The notes under the pieces: model-generated
Told to the model about the DNA's origin: nothing
Database searches by the model: none
The model's input: the letters and a program-made list of their open reading frames with translations, nothing else
Program-made: the position numbers and the translations under genes
DNA from: Clostridia bacterium
GTDB lineage: Bacteria > Bacillota > Clostridia > Oscillospirales > CAG-272
Direction of reading: 5' to 3'
DNA: 64,000 nucleotides
NCBI GenBank assembly: GCA_017482055.1
Contig: JAFUOH010000011.1
Location: 26,133 to 90,132, forward strand
Shown here: piece by piece, positions 54,747 through 62,771 of the stretch
Layout: each line of letters opens with the position of its first letter
Position numbering within the stretch: position 1 is the stretch's first letter

Positions 54747-54775
54747 AGTATAACATACAAATGGTATGTTTTGAA
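54747..54775 (-). promoter_or_regulatory. Promoter with operator palindrome in the spacer
   Basis: On the minus strand TTCAAA (54770-54775) and TATACT (54747-54752) are 17 bp apart. The palindrome AACATAC-aaatg-GTATGTT (54752-54770) fills the whole spacer, so a bound dimer would block RNA polymerase. Confidence 0.75.
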
Positions 54776-55188
54776 GATATTAAATCGAAACTTCATGTTA
54801 ACTGTCAGTTAAGTTTGTTGTGGGGTGTATTTTTGAAGTTGCCAACTTTCTTTTATATTTATTCACATCAATATAGCCTATAAAAATTCTTATACATAAT
54901 AACTTTTATATTTTTGATATACAATTCTGATATATCTGCTTGTTTTGACGCAATATAGTCCGAAAATACACACTTTTTCAGCGATTCCATACCAAAACAT
55001 GATAGGTGAATCCACCAAATGTTTTTGGCACAATTTTCTTGTTGTCTCCTTGTCACAAGCGGATCGGTTCGGTATATGCAGTAGTTTATACATATCTAAA
55101 CATCTGGTAGAAGAAAAATAAGAGCAAACCCGAAGATTTACCCTTATCTAAACTTGATGGTTAATAACTAAATGACATTGGTCGCAGG

Positions 55189-55251
55189 ACTTGGCTTTTT
55201 TCATTTGTGCCGCAGGCACAACATCATTGCCGCGCCAAGCGGCACAAATGA
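55189..55251 (+). repeat. Terminator half and hairpin cluster right of the element
   Basis: The displaced right half of the target hairpin (GACTTGG-C-TTTTTT) is followed by GTGCC-gca-GGCAC and TGCCGC-gccaa-GCGGCA, bounded by CATTTGTGCC and its complement GGCACAAATG. The order (CCAAGTC terminator, TTTTTTCA, then small hairpins, then a gene fragment) parallels the one after tRNA-Trp. Confidence 0.65.
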
Positions 55252-55403
55252 CAGATAGCTTCAAAAAGTTGGATGAGTGGCAATGGATTTCCAAGATTGA
55301 GGCTGTTCCCGATGAGATTATTTGTATTTCTGTCAAAGATTATCTCCACACAGTCACATTTTCGGAAAAAGCAAAGGAAATTCAAAAGATATTATTCGGG
55401 TAA
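55251..55403 (+). pseudogene. Probable gene fragment, C-terminal part of an unknown protein
   Basis: The frame reads DSFKKLDEWQWISKIEAVPD and IICISVKDYLHTVTF, ending QKILFG with a stop at 55401-55403. It starts within or just after the hairpin cluster without a ribosome site, like the truncated gene at 52783. The composition looks like real protein. I do not recognise the family. Confidence 0.4.
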
Positions 55404-55480
55404 TTACATAGACCTCGGTAATTATAATCGGATATATCATATTGCTGATCCTGCGTTAATACATGAATACCACACACAAA

Positions 55481-55518
55481 AAGGCGACGGCGGAGCGTAG
55501 ACTCTGCCGTCACCTTTC
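55481..55518 (-). terminator. Terminator of the isomerase-like gene
   Basis: AAAGGCGACGGCGGAG / CTCTGCCGTCACCTTT forms a long stem 15 bases beyond the stop at 55533; on the minus strand it is followed by TTTTTGTG. Confidence 0.8.
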
Positions 55519-55532
55519 ACTTCTCACTTAAC

Positions 55533-56447
55533 TCAAATAACAAACTGCTCCATATAACGCTTGCTGAGCACGAGAGAATCTTCCACGCGCTCCTTGGAGC
55601 TCTCAAACGCTCTGTCCTCCACCTCGATGCAGGTGTAACCGTCGTAACCGATATCGGTCAGCGCGGAGACGTACTTGCCCCAGTCGATATCGCCAAGTCC
55701 GGGAAGCTTGGGTGCCATCCACTTGAGCGGTGGTGCCATCACGCCGTAATCGTTAAGGCGATCGGTATAAACTCTGATATCCTTGAAATGTACATGGAAG
55801 ATCTTGTCCCTGAACTCATACAGAGGCTTTATGTAGTCGATCATCTGCCATACGAAATGGGACGGGTCATAGTTGAGACCGAAGCTCGGGCTGTCGATGA
55901 TGGAAAACAGCTCGCGCCATATTGCAGGCGTGGTGGCAAGATTCTGACCGCCGGGCCACTGATCGTTGCCGAAAAGCATGGGGCAGTTTTCGATAGCGAT
56001 CTTAACACCCTTCTTCTCCGCATATTTAACGATATTCGGCCACACCTTCTTAAACTCCTCGATATTATCCTCCACGGTCTTTTCCTGCATTCTTCCTACA
56101 AAGGTAGTGACCATGTTGACACCGAGAAGCGACGACATATTGATAACCTTCATAAGATGGTCGATGTTTGCCTGTCTCTTTTCGAGATCGGAATCCATGG
56201 GATTGGGATAGAACGCAAGCGAGGATATCTCCACATTGCCTTCGGCGCACACAGCCTTGATGTGAGCAACATATTCGTCGCTCGTATTATCCACATCTAT
56301 GTGGGAAACGCCTGCATAGCGTCTCTCAGCTTTACCCTGCGGCCAGCACGCCACCTCGACGCACTTAAAGCCGAGACGGGAAGCCGTACCCATCATTTCC
56401 TCAAACGTGTATGTATCAAGAATCGCGCTTACAAAACCAAGTTTCAT
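55533..56447 (-). CDS. Sugar phosphate isomerase/epimerase (xylose isomerase-like TIM barrel)
   Basis: This 304-residue protein begins KLGFVSAILDTYTFEEMMG and carries the metal-site pattern of the AP2Ec/IolE-like family: VEVACWPQG, IAIENCPML (Glu), GLNYDPSHFVWQMIDY (Asp, His), HVHFKDIRV (His) and CIEVEDRAF (Glu). It is cytoplasmic and probably isomerises or epimerises a sugar or inositol derivative. It is divergent from the DUF4838 gene with back-to-back promoters, so the two may share regulation. Start at an ATG after AAGGAG. Confidence 0.88.
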   Translation of the reverse strand: MKLGFVSAILDTYTFEEMMGTASRLGFKCVEVACWPQGKAERRYAGVSHIDVDNTSDEYVAHIKAVCAEGNVEISSLAFYPNPMDSDLEKRQANIDHLMKVINMSSLLGVNMVTTFVGRMQEKTVEDNIEEFKKVWPNIVKYAEKKGVKIAIENCPMLFGNDQWPGGQNLATTPAIWRELFSIIDSPSFGLNYDPSHFVWQMIDYIKPLYEFRDKIFHVHFKDIRVYTDRLNDYGVMAPPLKWMAPKLPGLGDIDWGKYVSALTDIGYDGYTCIEVEDRAFESSKERVEDSLVLSKRYMEQFVI

Positions 56448-56497
56448 ACAATTTCTCCTTTTCTCTGCACCGCGGCGCAGTTTTTTGTTACAGTTAA

Positions 56498-56596
56498 ATT
56501 ATAGCACACGAAAATCGACCTGTCAACATTGATGGTATTCTTCACATTACGAAAACGCAATAAACTGTTGACAAATGATGTACTATTTGCTATACT
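56498..56596. promoter_or_regulatory. Divergent promoters between the isomerase and DUF4838 genes
   Basis: Minus strand: TTGACA (56521-56526) and TATAAT (56498-56503), 17 bp apart. Plus strand: TTGACA (56568-56573) and TATACT (56591-56596), 17 bp apart. The 41 bp between the two -35 boxes is short enough for a shared regulator. Confidence 0.82.
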
Positions 56597-56634
56597 TATC
56601 TATAAGAATAGGACAACCTCAAAGGAGAATTACC

Positions 56635-58599
56635 ATGTATTCGATTTATAAGATAACCTCTCACCCCGTAGTGGACTTTGCGGCCGAGGAATTGAAAAAG
56701 TATCTGCGTATGATGATGCCGGAGTGCGGCGAGATATTTATAAAATACGCACCCGAAGCAAAAGACGGTCTGCGCCTCGGACTTATGTCTGACTTCGGAC
56801 TTGATACCTCAGAGGCGGAAGATTTGTTCCTTGACGACATCCTTCACATTGATACCGACGGTGAAAACGGTATCATCGCGGGAAGCAATCCCCGCTCGAT
56901 ACTGCTTGCGGTTTATCGCTACCTTCGCGAGAACGGCTGCCGCTGGCTCTTCCCCGGCATCGACGGCGAATATATTCCGATCTGCGATGTCAAGCCCACC
57001 AAGTATCACAAGATGGCAGACTGCCGTTACCGCGGTCAGTGCAACGAGGGCGCGGAATTTCAGCCAAATATGATGGAAGCCATCGACTTCACTCCCAAGA
57101 TCGGCATGAATGTATTCATGATCGAATTTGACAACCCAAAGGCATATTACGACAATTACTACAAGCACGCCTACAACACAGAAAACCGCGAACCCGAGCC
57201 TGTCAGCGCCGACACTGTCAAGCAGTGGAAGCGTCAGTGCGAGGCTGAGATTACAAAGCGCGGTCTGCAGTTCCACGATATGGGTCATGGCTGGACGGCT
57301 GAACCATTCGGCATATCCTCCACCGACGGCTGGGTACACGACGAAAACAACCCCGTACCGCCGGAATCCCGCGAAATGCTGGCAATGCTTAGCGGTGAGC
57401 GGAAGCTGTACACGGGCGTTGCGCTGAACACACAGTTCTGCATGTCCAACCCCAAAGCACGCACCATTGTGGCGAAATACATCACCGAATATGCGCGGAT
57501 GCACCAAAACGTGGACTACCTCCATGTTTGGTTGGCGGACGGCTCACACAACCACTGCGAATGCGACGAGTGCCGCAAGAAAACGCCTTCCGACTGGTAT
57601 GTGACGCTGCTTAATGAGATAGACGAGCGTCTCACCGCGGAAAAGCTCGACACCCGAGTTGTATTCATCTGCTATACAGATACCACATGGGCACCGACTG
57701 TTGAAAAGCTCAACAATAAAAAGCGTTTTTCCTTCATGCTTGCGGCGATCACCCGCACCTACTCAACCTGCGTGCCGCAGACTCTTCCCGAAATCGAGCT
57801 GCGCCCGTTCGTACTCAACGAACAGGGCAGCTTCCCGGAAAAGGTGGAGGAATACATAGCCCACGCCAAGGAATGGTGGAAAAATAATCACTGTCCGTCC
57901 ATGGTGTACGAGTACCACTTCTGGCTGCATCAGTACCACGATCCGGGCACCATGGACTTCTCCAAGCTGATATATGATGACATCCGCGGATACAAGGCTA
58001 ACGGCTTCGACGGTCTTATCGAGGACGGCTCACAGCGCAGCTATTTCCCGAACGGCTTTAATTTCTACGTATATGCCGAGACTCTGTTTGACACAAATGT
58101 AGACTATGAGGCTCTCAAGCGTGACTACTTCACTCACGCTTACGGTGAACTTGCTGACGATGTAATATCCTACCTTACCGACATCACCGAAGCCTTTGAT
58201 ATGCGTTATGTCATGAGCGGGACTAAATTTATTGACGGAGGCGGCAAAAAGTCCGCGGGCTACTATAATCCCGAGCACGCGAAAAAGGTACGGACAGTCA
58301 AGGACATCACCGCAAAATACGCGCCTGTGTTTGAAGCGCACAAGAATATGCCCCACCGTGCGCAGTCCGTCGCCATGAAGCTGCTCCGCCGTCATATCGA
58401 ATACTGCAACGGACTTTCCGAGGTCTGGACATTGAAGGCTCTCGGTGCCGATCCCGAAGCAGTAAAAGCATTTGAAGCCTTCAGAATAAGCTTCGGCAGA
58501 CACGAGATCGAGATCGAGACATATTTCGATCAGCGCATGTGCTTCAACTCATTAAACCGTGTCATCTGCGCTCCAAAGACCTTCTATGAAGCAGACTGA
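56635..58599 (+). CDS. DUF4838 domain-containing protein (glycosidase-like)
   Basis: This 654-residue protein begins YKITSHPVVDFAAEELKKYL, an alpha-glucuronidase/hexosaminidase-type N-terminal fold, followed by the DUF4838 barrel (GRQC-like region FHDMGHGWTAEPFG; VDYLHVWLADGSHNHCECDE; VVFICYTDTTWAP) and a helical C-terminus. There is no signal peptide, so it acts in the cytoplasm. The acidic residues in WLADG and CECDEC may be functional. DUF4838 proteins are thought to be glycoside hydrolases; the substrate is unknown. The ATG at 56635 follows AAAGGAG. Confidence 0.85.
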   Translation: MYSIYKITSHPVVDFAAEELKKYLRMMMPECGEIFIKYAPEAKDGLRLGLMSDFGLDTSEAEDLFLDDILHIDTDGENGIIAGSNPRSILLAVYRYLRENGCRWLFPGIDGEYIPICDVKPTKYHKMADCRYRGQCNEGAEFQPNMMEAIDFTPKIGMNVFMIEFDNPKAYYDNYYKHAYNTENREPEPVSADTVKQWKRQCEAEITKRGLQFHDMGHGWTAEPFGISSTDGWVHDENNPVPPESREMLAMLSGERKLYTGVALNTQFCMSNPKARTIVAKYITEYARMHQNVDYLHVWLADGSHNHCECDECRKKTPSDWYVTLLNEIDERLTAEKLDTRVVFICYTDTTWAPTVEKLNNKKRFSFMLAAITRTYSTCVPQTLPEIELRPFVLNEQGSFPEKVEEYIAHAKEWWKNNHCPSMVYEYHFWLHQYHDPGTMDFSKLIYDDIRGYKANGFDGLIEDGSQRSYFPNGFNFYVYAETLFDTNVDYEALKRDYFTHAYGELADDVISYLTDITEAFDMRYVMSGTKFIDGGGKKSAGYYNPEHAKKVRTVKDITAKYAPVFEAHKNMPHRAQSVAMKLLRRHIEYCNGLSEVWTLKALGADPEAVKAFEAFRISFGRHEIEIETYFDQRMCFNSLNRVICAPKTFYEAD

Positions 58600-58626
58600 C
58601 GTTAAAACCGCACATTAACATGAAAG

Positions 58627-58664
58627 CCCTCCCCCGATCTTGCCTGCCCCATCCCGGGGGAGCA
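58627..58664. repeat. GC-rich inverted repeat after the DUF4838 gene
   Basis: CTCCCCCG and CGGGGGAG form an 8-bp stem about 40 bases beyond the stop, without a T-tract. It may protect or end the transcript. Confidence 0.4.
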
Positions 58665-58714
58665 GTCATCCCGTTGGGTCATCAGGGATTCGCACTTATT
58701 AAAACATAAAATCC

Positions 58715-58750
58715 GAGGCTGACTCACATTAAAAGAAGTGTGTCAGCCTC
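58715..58750 (-). terminator. Terminator-like stem of the AraC gene
   Basis: GAGGCTGAC (58715-58723) and GTCAGCCTC (58742-58750) form a perfect stem with extra pairing inside, eight bases after the AraC stop at 58758. Confidence 0.7.
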
Positions 58751-58757
58751 TATACGT

Positions 58758-59132
58758 TTATCTATGCAGTGACCGCTTGAACTCAGTTGGTGTCATATCT
58801 GTCACACGCTTGAATACGCGGGAAAAATACTGTGGATTGTCAAACGCCAGTTTATCGGAGATCTGCGCAAAATTGTACCGTCCCTCATGGATCATCTGCT
58901 TGGCGCGGTCTATTTTGACACCGATGGCATAGCTTGCTATGGTGTTGCCTGTCTGCTCATGAAACAGCTTGCAGAGATAGCTCTTACTGTAGCCAAGCGC
59001 GGTACATATCTCGCTGACACGCAACGCCTCATATATTTTATCATCAACAAGTGCCTTTATGGCAGTAACAAGATGGTCCTCGCTGAAATTCCTGATGCGC
59101 GAGCTTTCCTTCGGGTTATAAAATACGCGCAC
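58758..59132 (-). CDS. Short AraC-family regulator (DNA-binding domain only)
   Basis: This 124-residue protein begins at a GTG (59132) with GGAGAG upstream. It consists almost only of the AraC double helix-turn-helix: SEICTALGYSKSYLCKLFHE, then FAQISDKLAFDNPQYFSRVF and the ending TPTEFKRSL. No sensing domain is present. About 45 upstream codons in another frame look unrelated. It could be a genuine minimal regulator or the surviving 3' part of a larger gene. A hairpin lies just upstream at 59152-59188. Confidence 0.75.
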   Translation of the reverse strand: MRVFYNPKESSRIRNFSEDHLVTAIKALVDDKIYEALRVSEICTALGYSKSYLCKLFHEQTGNTIASYAIGVKIDRAKQMIHEGRYNFAQISDKLAFDNPQYFSRVFKRVTDMTPTEFKRSLHR

Positions 59133-59151
59133 AACTCTCCATATACATACC

Positions 59152-59188
59152 GCAAAATAACCGTACGCCTTGTGTGTACGGTTATTTT
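59152..59188. repeat. Inverted repeat upstream of the short AraC gene
   Basis: AAAATAACCGTAC and GTACGGTTATTTT form a 13-bp perfect stem around gccttgtgt. Its A- and T-rich flanks make it look like a bidirectional terminator, but it lies 20 bases before the AraC start codon. Confidence 0.6.
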
Positions 59189-59314
59189 ACACAGTTTTGC
59201 GCTCATATTGCGGCAAGACTCATATTCGTTTTCTTCGTCGGTAAGATCGGAGGGATTTTCCTTTATCATAAAACCGCGGCTACAAAACGGATGCCGCCGC
59301 GGGTATAATATATG

Positions 59315-59343
59315 TTGACAAACACCTCGTATTATGTTAAAAT
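59315..59343 (+). promoter_or_regulatory. Promoter of the ABC exporter operon
   Basis: TTGACA (59315-59320) and TAAAAT (59338-59343) are 17 bp apart, about 45 bases before the ATPase coding frame. Confidence 0.72.
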
Positions 59344-59436
59344 ATAATTACAGCGATAAACTTACATGGACGGTGATGACACATAACATTAATTCAGTCA
59401 GACGACCTAACGTTCTCATACGGTAAGCATAAAATA

Positions 59437-60054
59437 GTGGAAGGACTCAGCTTCTCCGTCTCAGCGGGTGAATGCACTGTGCTGGCAGGTCCTAACGGTT
59501 CCGGTAAATCTACGGTTCTCGCCATGATTGCAGGCGCGCTTAAACCGTCAGCGGGAAGCATCACCCTTAACGGTACCGTGGGATATGTCCCACAGGGTAC
59601 GGCACTGCTCGAGGATGCCTCCGTAGAGGAAAACCTTAAATTCTTCGCGGGACTTTCTAAAAGTCCCGTACCCGATAAGCTTCCGTTTTCGGTTGAGGCT
59701 TGCAAAAAGCAAAAGATCTCAAAGCTGTCGGGAGGAATGAAAAAGCAGGTAAGCATTGCCTGCGCACTCATCGGCGACCCGCAGATCATACTGCTTGACG
59801 AGCCCTGCGCCGCGCTCGACATTGCGTTTCGGGATGAAATGATTTCCATTGTGGAAAAATGGCGAGCGGATGGCAAGGCTATTGTTTATGTCGGCCATGA
59901 TCCCGCAGAATTTTACACTTTTTTTGACACCATTGTATTTTTAGGTACTCCACCACTAAAATTTGCAAAAAATACCGCCGCAAACATAGCGGATACATAC
60001 GAAGGGTTTGCCGAATTTTATAAAACCACATTAATAAATCTAAAAAGAAAGTGA
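59437..60054 (+). CDS. ABC transporter ATP-binding protein (start unclear)
   Basis: Walker A is GPNGSGKSTV, the signature LSGGMKKQVS and Walker B IILLDEPCAALD. The protein is short (205 residues from the GTG at 59437). That start would cut off the family's first strand: the same frame upstream reads ITLIQSDDLTFSYGKHKIVE with the A-loop Tyr, back to about 59383, but has no ATG, GTG or TTG. An ATG at 59376 is in another frame; adding two bases (TA) near 59383 would join them. So the gene either starts at a rare codon or carries a small 5' deletion. It is the ATPase of the following lipoprotein and permease genes. Confidence 0.8.
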   Translation: MEGLSFSVSAGECTVLAGPNGSGKSTVLAMIAGALKPSAGSITLNGTVGYVPQGTALLEDASVEENLKFFAGLSKSPVPDKLPFSVEACKKQKISKLSGGMKKQVSIACALIGDPQIILLDEPCAALDIAFRDEMISIVEKWRADGKAIVYVGHDPAEFYTFFDTIVFLGTPPLKFAKNTAANIADTYEGFAEFYKTTLINLKRK

Positions 60055-60063
60055 GTTTCAAAC

Positions 60064-61566
60064 ATGAAAAAGACAACAACACGCATTGGCGCACTCGCAC
60101 TTGCGACCGTTACCACGGCTGTCTTCTCAGTCGGATGCGGCAACACAAAAACTCCCCTTGAAACTGTTGAAGCAGCATTCAAGCAGAGCTATAATGCTTT
60201 AGAGGCACAAAATACCGCACAGTTTGACGGAGATGTCGGAAGTGTGGAATATAAAATCGACATCGCGCCGCTGCTTTCCGATGCGCTCGGTTATGAGCTG
60301 AATGTGGGCGCCACCGCAAAGGCATATGTTAATCAGACAGGCGAAAAGAGCGCGCTTGAGGTCGGACTCACGCTTGACGATATCTCCGTTGCCGATGTCG
60401 CGCTGCATATAAGCGGCGAGGATGTGATAATGACCTCCGACGAGCTTTTCGGCGACACCGCATACGGTGTGGGGCTCACCGCGTTCATGGATAACTTCGC
60501 CACATCCGAGTTCGGCGAAGGCGGTGCGTTCGACCTGGGACTCGACTTCACCTCCTTAGTGAACGCTTATGCATGGCATCGGGAAAACGCCGAGATCATC
60601 ACTTCTTTTGGGGAAGATCTGGAGGTGCTTTGGAACAAGGTAAAGGCGGACATCTACGACCATATGGAAGCCCGCGGTGAGATCACCATGGCAAACGGTG
60701 AGCTGACGCTGGGAGATGAGACCGTCAAGACCACCGACGTCAACTTCGCATACACGGGCGAAGCTATAGTGGAGCTCGCAAACGAGCTTCTTACGCTTGT
60801 GCGTGACCACGAGGATATTATTGCATTTATTGATACATACGATGAGTTCATGATAAGCTATGTAAATGTCATGACAAACGGTGAGACCGAAATAAGCGGC
60901 ACCGACGATCTTGTGGGCACCTACACCGATGCCATCGACGAAGCTCTGGCAGCTATCGCCGAGCCCGATGAAGAATTCCTCACGGGAACCATAAATTCCA
61001 CCGTTCACATATCCCGCAAAAACGGCGAGGTCATCGGTTTGACACTTGATATAGCATCGAACGATACCAAGGCAAACACGAGCTTTATCATAGGTCCCTC
61101 CATAATCGAACCCACTGTGATCCGCTACAGCTTCGACATGCCCACCGCAGACATGGAAGAAGGTGTGCCGACAAGCATCGGCTTTGAGTTTGACGTCATC
61201 GAAAACAGCGAAAAGCTTTATACTGCGGTGTACACCGTCACCGGACTCGAGGAGGATCCTATTGAGGGTACCGTGACCTGGGATAAGGTGACCGGTGACT
61301 ATAGCTTCAATCTCGGCGATCAGCTCGTATACAGCGGAACAATCGAAGTCGGCGAGGACTACACTACCGTAGCCTACAACACCATCACCATAGACGGCGA
61401 GACCGTCGATCTTGGCGAGGTCTCCTATACGATAAGATACTCCGACACCATGCCCGAGGTCGGCAATTACACCGACTTCCTCACCATGAGCGAGGAGGAG
61501 CTGACCGCCTTTGCAAACGAGGTGGTTGCAAGCGCACAGAATATTCTGCTCACGCTCGTGAGCTGA
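60064..61566 (+). CDS. Secreted lipoprotein of the ABC operon, unknown function
   Basis: This 500-residue protein has a signal peptide (KKTTTRIGALALATVTTAVF) and lipobox SVGC, Cys near residue 25. The mature part is acidic and rich in beta strands, with repeated Thr/Asp/Gly segments (SALEVGLTLDDISVADVAL; TSIGFEFDVIENSEKLYTAV). I do not recognise the family. Lying between ATPase and permeases, it probably works with the exporter at the outer face of the membrane. Confidence 0.75.
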   Translation: MKKTTTRIGALALATVTTAVFSVGCGNTKTPLETVEAAFKQSYNALEAQNTAQFDGDVGSVEYKIDIAPLLSDALGYELNVGATAKAYVNQTGEKSALEVGLTLDDISVADVALHISGEDVIMTSDELFGDTAYGVGLTAFMDNFATSEFGEGGAFDLGLDFTSLVNAYAWHRENAEIITSFGEDLEVLWNKVKADIYDHMEARGEITMANGELTLGDETVKTTDVNFAYTGEAIVELANELLTLVRDHEDIIAFIDTYDEFMISYVNVMTNGETEISGTDDLVGTYTDAIDEALAAIAEPDEEFLTGTINSTVHISRKNGEVIGLTLDIASNDTKANTSFIIGPSIIEPTVIRYSFDMPTADMEEGVPTSIGFEFDVIENSEKLYTAVYTVTGLEEDPIEGTVTWDKVTGDYSFNLGDQLVYSGTIEVGEDYTTVAYNTITIDGETVDLGEVSYTIRYSDTMPEVGNYTDFLTMSEEELTAFANEVVASAQNILLTLVS

Positions 61567-61586
61567 TATAAACAGCGCTTACATAT

Positions 61587-62771
61587 ATGTTTAAACGAGA
61601 CTTAAAGCTGTTTCTTAAATGTCTTGTAAGTGCCGCAGTTTTGCTTTTGATGCTTGCGGCGATCTTTATCGGAGCGGCGGGAGCGCTTATCGCGGCTTCT
61701 GAGCCCTCGGATGAGCTTCTTCGTGTAGCAGTGGTAGATAATGAGGATTCGGTACTGAGCCGAATCCTCATTAATACTATAACGAATACCGATTACCTGT
61801 CACAGCTTATCACCGCCGTAAAAACAGACGAAGAATCCGCCATGCGCGCCCTCGAAAACGGTAACTGCGCGGCGGTATTTATCCTCCCCGAGGGCTTCAT
61901 TGATGATATTTACCGAGGTGTCGAAACTCACGGCAGAGTCTACCTCTCGTCGGGACTTTCGGCACAGTCACAGATCGTGGAATCAGCGGTACGCTTCGGC
62001 GAGAGACTGCTTGCATCCGGACAGCTCGGTGTGTTCTCGGGAGAGCGGATACTTCGGGAGCGTGGTATCACAGGGGAAGAATATTCAAGCTATGTTACAA
62101 AAGCAAACACACGCCTCCTTGCCGAAGCGCTTGCGGCAAACGACCGTTATTTCATACTTGAAACGCTAAGCTATGACGGTACCGGTATGACCTCGGAGTC
62201 TTATTATCTGCTCTGCTGGCTTTTAATGCTTCTGTTCATGTTGTCTTTGTTTTTCGTACCTCTCTTTAGACAGGACTGCACGCAAAGCATGCTTGCACGG
62301 CTGCGCTCCTGCGGCGTCGGCGGGCTGCGTTTTATGGGAGGAAAGCTGACTTTGATGCTAATGCTCCGAGTGCTTATCATTCTCGCAGCGGTGACAGCAT
62401 TAAGCTTCGGCTTCAACCAAACGCTCAATACAGTTATGCTGATTCCCTCGTCTCTGCTTTGCGCCGCTTACATTACGCTCTTATGCGCCTGCCTTGTAAT
62501 GTGCTTCGGCGACGGAATCACCGTTACCGTAATAATAAGCATCGGCGGAATGTTTCTCTGCGGAGGGCTGGTTCCACGCCAGCTGCTCCCCGATACCTTG
62601 CTCATGTTCGGCGAATTCACACCGCTCGGTGCCGCCAAGGCACTGCTCTCACCGATATTCGGTGCGGCTTGGAGTCCGATAGGCATGGTATGTGCTGTTG
62701 GATATTCACTGATTGCGATCCTTCTGATATCGAAGTATTTACGCATAGGAGGAAACGCCCATGGCAGGTAA
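61587..62771 (+). CDS. ABC-2 type permease, subunit 1
   Basis: This 394-residue protein has an N-terminal TM (CLVSAAVLLLMLAAIFIGAA), a ~170-residue extracytoplasmic domain (LLRVAVVDNEDSVLSRIL; GNCAAVFILPEGFIDDIYRG) and five C-terminal TM segments, the ABC-2/YhgE-like plan. The ribosome site is weak. It overlaps the next gene by 11 bases. Confidence 0.83.
   Translation: MFKRDLKLFLKCLVSAAVLLLMLAAIFIGAAGALIAASEPSDELLRVAVVDNEDSVLSRILINTITNTDYLSQLITAVKTDEESAMRALENGNCAAVFILPEGFIDDIYRGVETHGRVYLSSGLSAQSQIVESAVRFGERLLASGQLGVFSGERILRERGITGEEYSSYVTKANTRLLAEALAANDRYFILETLSYDGTGMTSESYYLLCWLLMLLFMLSLFFVPLFRQDCTQSMLARLRSCGVGGLRFMGGKLTLMLMLRVLIILAAVTALSFGFNQTLNTVMLIPSSLLCAAYITLLCACLVMCFGDGITVTVIISIGGMFLCGGLVPRQLLPDTLLMFGEFTPLGAAKALLSPIFGAAWSPIGMVCAVGYSLIAILLISKYLRIGGNAHGR

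Larger units (their letters stand above)
53455..55181. mobile_element. Transposon-like element with 39-bp terminal repeats, 8-bp target duplication and XRE cargo
   Basis: The 1727-bp element begins CCAATGTCATTTAG, then 12 bases, then AAGTTTAGATAAG; the right end is the exact inverted form of both blocks with the same 12-base gap. It is flanked on each side by the identical 8-mer TCGCAGGA (53447-53454 and 55182-55189), a perfect target duplication. Removing element and one 8-mer restores CCAAGTC-gcag-GACTTGGC-TTTTTT, a terminator-like hairpin. The only intact gene inside is an XRE regulator. The right third (54800-55100) is AT-rich with broken frames and may be a decayed transposase. Ends and duplication size recall IS4-type elements; that is unverified. 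Confidence 0.85.

Noticed and set aside
54868-55093. Short minus-strand frames in the right part of the mobile element
   Set aside because: Two overlapping frames of about 60 codons might be transposase remnants, but no motif could be recognised, so they are not listed as genes.
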